Below, in pieces: positions 1-5,727 of a stretch of 10,098 nt of DNA; the stretch's first letter is position 1; the number at the start of each line of letters is the position of its first letter. The notes under the pieces are model-generated. The model made no database searches. It saw only the letters and a program-made list of their open reading frames with translations, and was not told where the DNA came from. This stretch comes from Candidatus Thorarchaeota archaeon (GTDB taxonomy: Archaea; Asgardarchaeota; Thorarchaeia; Thorarchaeales; Thorarchaeaceae): positions 1-10,098 of the forward strand of contig JAEOSL010000123.1 of assembly GCA_016840385.1 (NCBI GenBank), written 5' to 3'. The translations under genes were made by a program, and so were the position numbers.

Positions 1-3000
1 AAAGGTCTACTCAAGGAGATTGATGGATTAGTGCCTGTATACAAGGCAGTAGCACCAAGTCTAGCACTATCGGAAAAACTAACCGAAGCAATTGGTGAAG
101 TTGAAGGGCTAACTAGTGATTCAGAGAAAGTATTTGCTTCTCGATTGAAGGAGATTGATGTTGTTGTTAACGACATTGTGAAATCTCAATCAACTGCTGA
201 GGATGCTATTAGTACAGCCCTTTCTTCATACGAGGAACAGATACTGGAACTCGTTAAGACCCAGGTGGATCTGGTGGCGGTTGCATCTACAGGTGCAATG
301 ACAAGTTTCTCGACTGATATTGAAGAGGCCATGAATGGTCTTGATACACTATTGGATGATAATCTTGGCATCAAGATGAGTGAGCTTCAGACAGAAATTG
401 ACAATGCTCAGTTGGCTTTGGCAAAAGATCTGAAGAAGATGGTTAGAGAATTTGATAGATGGATGAAATTAGAACGGAAGGATACAATCACCACTGTTTC
501 TGAATTTAAACTTAGATCAAAGGGTCTTGTAGGTACTGCTAAGAAAGCAATTACAGGTGCACTTTCCAAATCCACGGAATCAATACAGAGCCTTGCACGA
601 AATCTCTCTGGAACATTGACTTCATTGGCATCAAATGCATCTGATGAAGGTCTTGCAATATTGAATGGTGTTTCCAACGAAATATCTCAGTTCCTCAATA
701 ATCTTGATGGAGAACTCGCGAAAGCATATCTTGCTGGTCAAGAATCGCTGAAAGATGTCGTCACTCAATCACGTGAGCTCTCAAAAGACTACGGAGACTT
801 TGCCAAGAATAAGATTAACACTGCTGTGGAAATTACAATGTCTGTAGGCGATGTTGTAGATGAATGGCAGGTAGAAGTTTCGGGTTTTATGGAGGTCGCA
901 TCCCAGTCCATCAATTCCCAACTAGACCAAACATCAATGACTGGAGCCAATTATCTGGGAGTAGTCAAGAAATCGCTCACTTCTCATATTGATCGTGTCA
1001 ATGAATCATTGAATGAAGAATACGGTTCTTTCATGACTCTCTCAACATCTCTCGGTACGGAGTGCGAAACCACCCTGGGAGATACTCGTACTATGATTCT
1101 TGATCTTCTAAAGAACCAGAATGCCGATGAGATAGCATCATGTGACACCACAACTAAGCAGCTACATACTGCTCTTGATAACTGGGTTGCTTCCACAGTT
1201 TCAGATATCGAAGTAAAACTTACAGAAACATCTGAAGATGTATCAACCATTCTGAATACAGAGACCTCCGAACTAAATACAATAGCTGTGGCAATGAATA
1301 GTCGTTTGAAGTCTGCATTTCAATCTGTAATCAAATCAACGTCTACAAAGAATGATGCTATGATAACCTCAGTGAAGAAAACAGCTCATGATTTTGAAAG
1401 AGACGTAGGTGTGGAAATTGACGAATTAGTTGCTAATTTTACAACCGCTACGGAGAAACAAGTTCGTGAATCAAAAGAGCTTTATGAAGGTCTTCGTGAT
1501 AGATTAGACAAACGCATGACCAAGAGTGTTTCAACCATAAACTCACAAGCTGATAGGATTCAGAAGGACATTGGAGTATCAATAACTGAGCAAATGGAAA
1601 GAATGGACCAACATAGCCAGGGAATTCGTAATGAATTTCATACACGATTGGAGGAAATGACTACGCAGTTTATGACAATGGTTCAAGGACTTGAGGTGAC
1701 ATTCAATGGTCTCCTCTCAAGTCAGACCGTTGAAGCTCGTGACATTATTTCATCCGCTCATACTGAATTCAGAACTTCACTGAAGAATGAAGTGATGAAT
1801 CTTAAAGAGGACTCTTTGAAAGTACAACAAGAATATTCTACTGAACTGGCACTCAAGATAGATGAAGTGGCATCTTCTGTTGCTACTGCGAAGAAAGTCC
1901 TTGAGGAGCTTTCTGTCCATAAGAGGACAGAGATTTCAGAAAGTATGGCCAAGACTCTGAGAGATCTTGAAAAGGCAGTAAAGAGTACTGAACAGAATCT
2001 GCGAAACATTGAATCTGGAACCGTTAAACAATTCATTGAAAACATGGAGCAAGTATCTCTAGAGTTCAGCGTCACCGTCGATGGTGCTCGAGATAATATA
2101 TCTGAGCGTCTTGATAATATTCGAGCATCTACAGAAGCTGCCCTTAGCAAGAGTTCAGGTAACGCAAAGACAATAGCTGATAAATTCGTATCCGAACAGA
2201 AGGATCACAAGCAACGTGCAATGGCAAACACGAGTAAGAAGATCAACAGACTTGCTACTAAGAGAGTGAAGATGGCTGCTGCAAGTATCGAAGCATTCCA
2301 GGCATCTGTTTCAGAAATTCAAACTAGTAGCATGAAGGAGCGAAATACTGCGAAAGAGGAAGTACTAGCAAATCTTGAAATCCGTAGATCCGAGGTCGCT
2401 AATGCTTTCGATGCAGCTCAAGTTTGGATTGACTCCACTCAATCAAATATGGCAACATCTCTTGATACTCATGGGAACAAACTGAAGAACGATCTCATTC
2501 TGATGCAGAAAGGTTTGCAAAAATCTGCAACCGAGGCCTCCTTAACAATACAAGAACGTGGGGATGAGTATGTTGATCAGTTCCAAGAGATTGCTCTTGC
2601 ACTATTCCACAATACAGAGTCAATTGTGACTGATAGGCTGAATGATTTTGGTGATAGTACAGCATCAGCTCTGACGAAGAGTAACGATGCTTTCACAAAT
2701 ATTCCAACACAGATGGAAGAAGAACTCTCAAAGATGGAAGCTGAGATAACAGAAAAGACATCTCAAGACTACAGTGAAGTAGTAGACGGTCTGTCAACAA
2801 CCTTTACTGAAACACAAAGGGCTGCTGAAGCTGCAACTGAGGAGTTCAAGACTCTTGTTGATTCTACAGCAAACAAAATGACCGAAAAGAGAAATGAAGT
2901 TATTGAAACGGTCAAGAAGAACGCAGATCTAGCTAATCAACACGCCTCTCGAAAGTTTGAATCTATTGGTTTGGAACTGAAGACTAATCTGAGTTCTGAA

Positions 3001-3711
3001 TCCTCAAGAGTTGTAGAAAACGCTCGTACCAATTTCACCACAAAGAATCTTGAAATCACTGATTCTGTATCCAAAGCTACTAACACAAGTAACGAGAAGA
3101 CATCGGCTCTAAAACAATCACGAAATGAAGCACTGTCTTCGTTTGGTGAACAAGGTGAGAGAACACTTCGTCGCTGGTCTGCTGAGCAGAGGGACCAGAT
3201 GAATTTGTTTAAGGAAAGAATTCAGGATACAATCAAAGGAGTAACTGGTTCTACTCAAGAAACACTAGATCTTCTTTCTGCAATCCATGAGATTGGAGAT
3301 ACAATGCTTGCTCGTCCCGCAAAGAGAACTTGGTATCTATCTGGTAATGATGAGGCATGTGCTCATATTCTCGATATGGCGACTAGAGCCGAAGATTCAG
3401 TCATCATATCAGTGACCAATCCTTCTTGTATTGACTTCAAGAAACTTGCAAAGGTCACGAAACCAAAACGTAGAGTATTGGTAATACCTGAGCGTGATGA
3501 CCATGATGCAACTCTTGAGCTTCTGGATGGTTGGAGAATATGGGAAACCAAGACTCCAATGTTATTGTCAGTGATAGATGATAAGGAGATTCTACTTGGT
3601 GGGGCATCTGAAACTGAATCGCTAATTGCAATTGTTTCAGAGGATAATACATACCTCCAGCTCTACCATGATGTTCTAGGTCCTCGCTTAGTCAGTGACA
3701 GAGTTGTCTAG
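1..3711 (+). CDS. Giant coiled-coil protein with TrmB-like C-terminal domain (5' partial)
   Basis: The frame is open from base 1, so the gene very probably starts upstream. GTG at 31 is possible, but the GGAG 12 bases before it lies in coding sequence that recurs near 148-160 (Leu-Lys-Glu-Ile-Asp). The first visible residues (Gly-Leu-Val-Pro-Val-Tyr-Lys-Ala-Val-Ala-Pro) resemble the segment that follows the winged helix in TrmB-family regulators (Y-x-A-V-x-P then a helix). About 1080 residues of charged, Ser/Thr-rich heptad-like helix follow, nearly without Cys, Trp or Pro, much like a chemoreceptor signalling rod but with no membrane segment. From about residue 1095 (numbered from base 31) a compact domain of roughly 130 residues begins Thr-Trp-Tyr-Leu-Ser-Gly and alternates strands and helices, like the PLD-like effector domain of TrmB proteins. 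I infer a cytoplasmic DNA-binding or scaffold protein with an enormous spacer. The TrmB link rests on both ends and is moderate; the coding call is near certain. Confidence 0.9.
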   Translation, partial: KGLLKEIDGLVPVYKAVAPSLALSEKLTEAIGEVEGLTSDSEKVFASRLKEIDVVVNDIVKSQSTAEDAISTALSSYEEQILELVKTQVDLVAVASTGAMTSFSTDIEEAMNGLDTLLDDNLGIKMSELQTEIDNAQLALAKDLKKMVREFDRWMKLERKDTITTVSEFKLRSKGLVGTAKKAITGALSKSTESIQSLARNLSGTLTSLASNASDEGLAILNGVSNEISQFLNNLDGELAKAYLAGQESLKDVVTQSRELSKDYGDFAKNKINTAVEITMSVGDVVDEWQVEVSGFMEVASQSINSQLDQTSMTGANYLGVVKKSLTSHIDRVNESLNEEYGSFMTLSTSLGTECETTLGDTRTMILDLLKNQNADEIASCDTTTKQLHTALDNWVASTVSDIEVKLTETSEDVSTILNTETSELNTIAVAMNSRLKSAFQSVIKSTSTKNDAMITSVKKTAHDFERDVGVEIDELVANFTTATEKQVRESKELYEGLRDRLDKRMTKSVSTINSQADRIQKDIGVSITEQMERMDQHSQGIRNEFHTRLEEMTTQFMTMVQGLEVTFNGLLSSQTVEARDIISSAHTEFRTSLKNEVMNLKEDSLKVQQEYSTELALKIDEVASSVATAKKVLEELSVHKRTEISESMAKTLRDLEKAVKSTEQNLRNIESGTVKQFIENMEQVSLEFSVTVDGARDNISERLDNIRASTEAALSKSSGNAKTIADKFVSEQKDHKQRAMANTSKKINRLATKRVKMAAASIEAFQASVSEIQTSSMKERNTAKEEVLANLEIRRSEVANAFDAAQVWIDSTQSNMATSLDTHGNKLKNDLILMQKGLQKSATEASLTIQERGDEYVDQFQEIALALFHNTESIVTDRLNDFGDSTASALTKSNDAFTNIPTQMEEELSKMEAEITEKTSQDYSEVVDGLSTTFTETQRAAEAATEEFKTLVDSTANKMTEKRNEVIETVKKNADLANQHASRKFESIGLELKTNLSSESSRVVENARTNFTTKNLEITDSVSKATNTSNEKTSALKQSRNEALSSFGEQGERTLRRWSAEQRDQMNLFKERIQDTIKGVTGSTQETLDLLSAIHEIGDTMLARPAKRTWYLSGNDEACAHILDMATRAEDSVIISVTNPSCIDFKKLAKVTKPKRRVLVIPERDDHDATLELLDGWRIWETKTPMLLSVIDDKEILLGGASETESLIAIVSEDNTYLQLYHDVLGPRLVSDRVV

Positions 3712-4184
3712 GTGAAAGTGATTGCATAGATGATGGCATCCTCTGATTCATAATATCCAACTCTCCGGTCGACTGCTGTCATCCCTGCATTCTCATAGAG
3801 ATGTGTTGCCCAAAGATTACTCTCTCGAACCTCAAGATCACAGGTTTTAATTCCCGATCCTTCCATAAACGATAAGGAGTGACTCAATAGTTTCTGCCCC
3901 TTTCCTTGTTGTCTATATTCTGAATGAACAGCAAGGTTCAGTATATGCCCATGCTTCTCATCCCTATATTCCTCCCAAACAACATACCCTTTCACAGAGC
4001 CCTTTTCTCCCATGACGTCCATAATGACTACCGTGTTCTCATCTACAGGAAATCTACCACTGTTCAGGGCAAGCTGAAAGAAAATACTTTCATCCCATGG
4101 CTTTGGAAAGCTGGTTTTCTCTATCTCTATTACACTGACTAAATCATCGAGATGAATCGGACGGATTTTAGATTGAGTCATCAT
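3708..4184 (-). CDS. rimI: RimI/Ard1-like protein N-terminal acetyltransferase
   Basis: A GNAT-fold protein of 158 residues that probably transfers acetyl from acetyl-CoA to protein N-termini; in archaea this family (RimI/Ard1) serves as the general N-terminal acetyltransferase. The N-terminal Ile-Arg-Pro segment leads into an acidic helix. The acetyl-CoA loop Arg-Gln-Gln-Gly-Lys-Gly is at about residues 91-96, after strand Ile-Leu-Asn-Leu-Ala-Val. The Glu-Ser-Asn...Ala...Leu-Tyr-Glu-Asn-Ala-Gly block is at about 121-134, and the Tyr-Tyr...Glu-Asp-Ala ending is typical of RimI. An ATG at 4205 would add seven residues directly after the upstream stop, but ATG 4184 has a GGAG (4195-4192) seven bases ahead and is preferred. 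It is the last gene of a three-gene minus-strand cluster. Its TAG overlaps the TAG of the convergent coiled-coil gene in one CTAG. Family assignment is strong; the exact substrate is inferred. Confidence 0.9.
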   Translation of the reverse strand: MMTQSKIRPIHLDDLVSVIEIEKTSFPKPWDESIFFQLALNSGRFPVDENTVVIMDVMGEKGSVKGYVVWEEYRDEKHGHILNLAVHSEYRQQGKGQKLLSHSLSFMEGSGIKTCDLEVRESNLWATHLYENAGMTAVDRRVGYYESEDAIIYAITFT

Positions 4185-4205
4185 TTGGGTTCTCCGTACC
4201 AGCAT

Positions 4206-4580
4206 TCATTGATTTGAAGCTTTATCATTACCAACAGGATTACCACAGCTAGAACAATATACTGCGTCTACTGGGAGAGGTTTGGAGCAATAACTGCACT
4301 TGGAACCAACTGGGATATACTGTTCTGCGAACTCTTCATCCTGACTTGTTTCTATATGTCTGAAGTATGTTACAGCATACTGCATCATAAGTACAAAGAT
4401 GAAAAACGTTAATCCGAGGAGGAGAAACATAACCATGACATCAGATGTACTAACAAAGAAGAATGGAAAGAAAAAGAAAGTACTTGTTCCAATTCCACTA
4501 CTACTACTAATGACCAAGAGAATGATGCCAGCTATGATGACCAGGATTCCCAAGGATAGGAAATTCTGAGACGTTTTCAC
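4206..4580 (-). CDS. Two-helix membrane protein with C-terminal zinc ribbon
   Basis: A 124-residue protein I cannot assign to a named family. A hydrophobic helix covers residues 7-25. A Ser/Gly stretch with a striking phenylalanine run (35-42) follows, then a second hydrophobic helix at about 48-70. A short acidic linker leads to a zinc ribbon, Cys95-x2-Cys98 and Cys109-x2-Cys112, with the second knuckle followed by Gly-Asn-Pro as in common rubredoxin-like ribbons. With two helices the N-terminus and the ribbon should lie on the same side, probably the cytoplasm. The start is GTG at 4580, supported by GAGG (4592-4589) eight bases ahead; the overlapping ATG at 4582 hits a stop at once. It sits 24 bases after the CIA2-like gene and its TGA is 21 bases before the preferred acetyltransferase start, consistent with co-transcription. 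The function is unknown; ribbons like this commonly bind protein or nucleic acid. Confidence 0.8.
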   Translation of the reverse strand: MKTSQNFLSLGILVIIAGIILLVISSSSGIGTSTFFFFPFFFVSTSDVMVMFLLLGLTFFIFVLMMQYAVTYFRHIETSQDEEFAEQYIPVGSKCSYCSKPLPVDAVYCSSCGNPVGNDKASNQ

Positions 4581-4604
4581 ATATGATTCCTCACTAATAC
4601 GGTA

Positions 4605-4952
4605 CTACATCATACCGCGACTCTTCATCTGCTCAATAATTTGGTTGTACTTCTGATCATCGCTAATCATATCGTTGACTTGCGCTTCAAGGGAGTGTGA
4701 ACCCGGTAGGAGACAGACCTTAACGTTGCTCTCTGGGTAGACTGTTTCCAATCTATGACGAATCATCACTCCAATCAATCCCCCCATTGGGCAATATGGA
4801 ACAGTGGGTTTGAATTGGACCTTTATCGTATCTCCCTCAACCTCGATATAGTCCTGAGTTACGATTGACATCTGTGGATGTGTAATCGAAATTGGATGCT
4901 CAGGATCCATTACGGGTTCCAATGCTTTGAAGACTTCAATTACGGTTGCCAT
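4605..4952 (-). CDS. MIP18/CIA2-like Fe-S cluster assembly factor (DUF59 family)
   Basis: A 115-residue MIP18-family (DUF59) protein, probably acting in cytosolic maturation or targeting of iron-sulfur proteins. The family motif Asp-Pro-Glu-His-Pro is at residues 16-20. The hallmark Pro-Thr-Val-Pro-Tyr-Cys-Pro-Met, followed by Gly-Gly-Leu-Ile-Gly, spans about 49-61 with the conserved reactive cysteine at 54. A Pro-Gly-Ser-His-Ser...Val-Asn block (83-93) recalls the Pro-Gly-Thr-His...Val-Asn of eukaryotic CIA2/FAM96 proteins, an unusually close likeness. Its length is that of a single-domain member. An upstream GTG at 4976 would add eight residues, but ATG 4952 has GGAG (4962-4959) six bases before it and is preferred. 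It is the first gene of the minus-strand cluster, driven from the spacer shared with the divergent GTPase-like gene. Family is secure; the role is by family analogy. Confidence 0.92.
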   Translation of the reverse strand: MATVIEVFKALEPVMDPEHPISITHPQMSIVTQDYIEVEGDTIKVQFKPTVPYCPMGGLIGVMIRHRLETVYPESNVKVCLLPGSHSLEAQVNDMISDDQKYNQIIEQMKSRGMM

Positions 4953-4986
4953 TTTCTTCTCCAAAATGGCCCCCACTTTGACTGCT

Positions 4987-4998
4987 TAATAATTTATG
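4987..4998 (-). promoter_or_regulatory. Possible TATA region for the CIA2-like gene cluster
   Basis: On the minus strand an AT-rich block reading ATAAATTATTAA precedes the CIA2-like gene by about 40 bases. Archaeal initiation about 25 bases downstream would leave a leader long enough to include the GGAG at 4962-4959. The match to a TATA consensus is only fair. Confidence 0.35.
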
Positions 4999-5037
4999 GA
5001 ACTTGCTCTCTTAGGGTCAAAAAAGGCTGTGGGCACA

Positions 5038-5046
5038 AGTTATATC
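5038..5046 (+). promoter_or_regulatory. Possible TATA box for the GTPase-like gene
   Basis: The string GTTATATCT lies about 45 bases before ATG 5086. Initiation about 25 bases downstream would fall near 5068. If this box is real, the longer open frame from ATG 4996 would start before its own promoter, which argues for the start at 5086 or 5104. Confidence 0.35.
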
Positions 5047-5085
5047 TATGAATGGGGAAGTCTGTATCCGCTATTAGTTAATCTA

Positions 5086-5661
5086 ATGCCCGCTACTACG
5101 AGAATGATTTCGGGGGTATCAAGAATTACATCAGCTAAGAAGGCACCCAAAAAGAAACGAAGCAAGTATCTATTCAAGATAACTGTAGTAGGACCTGATG
5201 ATAAGCTACTTGAAGAAGTGCTTTCGACATTTGATGATCCTGTGGTGGCTGTAGATGGAATTCGAATTGGCTCTACTGAAGTCGATACAGACACCTCTGA
5301 GATACATGCTGTCTTCATGAGCCCCAAACATTCTGCACTTGATATTCTACTCACACTAACATACAAAGGGGCTAGTGCTGTGATAATTGTCTGTAAAGAT
5401 GCAGACCCAGAGATTGAAACTATCTATAGAAATGAAATTCGTGATAATCTTGGCACAGGAATTCCAACTCGGACTATACAAGTTTCAATCCCTCTTGATG
5501 ACTTCAAGAAAAATGAGATACATCATATTTTTGATGAAATTATAGAGGAAATCCTGGAGAAGAAGACAAAGAAGAAGGTTCCCAAGAAGGATACATCAAC
5601 GAAGAAGCCCCTGAAGAAGAAAGCACCGAAAAAGACGAAGAAAGCATCAAAGAGCAAGTAG
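5086..5661 (+). CDS. Ras-like small GTPase-fold protein lacking a P-loop, with lysine-rich tail
   Basis: Taken as 191 residues from ATG 5086. The frame is open back to ATG 4996, but that extension has no ribosome site and overlaps a TATA-like box; ATG 5104 is a third option. After a basic leader (Lys-Lys-Ala-Pro-Lys-Lys-Lys-Arg) comes a first strand Phe-Lys-Ile-Thr-Val-Val-Gly at about 30-36, just as in Ras-family proteins. Where the P-loop GxxxxGK[S/T] should follow there is Pro-Asp-Asp-Lys-Leu-Leu-Glu-Glu. Later parts still track the fold: Ile-Gly-Ser-Thr-Glu-Val-Asp near the switch I position, and Tyr-Lys-Gly-Ala-Ser-Ala-Val-Ile-Ile-Val-Cys-Lys-Asp-Ala-Asp at about 93-107, like the strand after switch II. 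No NKxD is visible. The last 33 residues contain 18 lysines, suggesting binding to nucleic acid or acidic membrane. It is divergent from the CIA2-like gene. The fold is inferred from pattern only; a nucleotide-binding role looks unlikely. Confidence 0.75.
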   Translation: MPATTRMISGVSRITSAKKAPKKKRSKYLFKITVVGPDDKLLEEVLSTFDDPVVAVDGIRIGSTEVDTDTSEIHAVFMSPKHSALDILLTLTYKGASAVIIVCKDADPEIETIYRNEIRDNLGTGIPTRTIQVSIPLDDFKKNEIHHIFDEIIEEILEKKTKKKVPKKDTSTKKPLKKKAPKKTKKASKSK

Positions 5662-5662
5662 G

Positions 5663-5677
5663 ACGTAACACCTACGT
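5663..5677. repeat. Short hairpin, 5-bp stem
   Basis: ACGTA pairs with TACGT around a 5-base loop, immediately after the stop codon of the GTPase-like gene. It could be a weak terminator or part of the TnpB element end. It is short enough to be chance. Confidence 0.3.
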
Positions 5678-5700
5678 AATCACAACCGTTCATTGTTAAT

Positions 5701-5727
5701 TGTACACACTTGAAATCAAGATGTACA
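5701..5727. repeat. Imperfect hairpin across the tnpB stop codon
   Basis: Outer arms TGTACA (5701-5706 and 5722-5727) and inner arms CTTG/CAAG (5709-5712, 5717-5720) pair around a 4-base loop, with a small CA/A internal bulge, giving 10 base pairs. The TGA of the TnpB-like gene (5718-5716) lies inside it. Imperfect subterminal hairpins are what TnpA transposases recognise at IS200/IS605 ends, and they also occur in omega-RNAs. Confidence 0.5.

Larger units (their letters stand above)
4206..4962 (-). other. Minus-strand gene cluster start signals (Shine-Dalgarno sites)
   Basis: Two genes in this stretch have clear Shine-Dalgarno sites: GGAG at 4962-4959 before ATG 4952, and GAGG at 4592-4589 before GTG 4580. 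A third, GGAG at 4195-4192, lies just outside and serves ATG 4184. The repeated use of such sites at internal gene starts supports translation from one shared transcript and fixes the shorter starts of the first and last genes. Confidence 0.6.

Noticed and set aside
31..33. GTG at 31 as the true start of the coiled-coil gene
   Set aside because: The frame is open to base 1 and the residues before it continue the same pattern; the TrmB-like sequence implies a winged helix further upstream.
1448..2150. Minus-strand open frames of 65 and 130 codons inside the coiled-coil gene
   Set aside because: They are antisense to a clearly coding frame, have biased Ser/Phe-rich composition and no recognisable domain.
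4600..4617. Hairpin CGGTA/TACCG over the stop of the CIA2-like gene as a terminator
   Set aside because: The stem is only 5 bp with an 8-base loop and no T-run, and it lies inside a tightly spaced gene cluster, so it is probably chance.
4996..5085. N-terminal extension of the GTPase-like protein from ATG 4996
   Set aside because: It has no ribosome site, its sequence does not look like the rest of the protein, and it overlaps a TATA-like box that would serve the shorter start.
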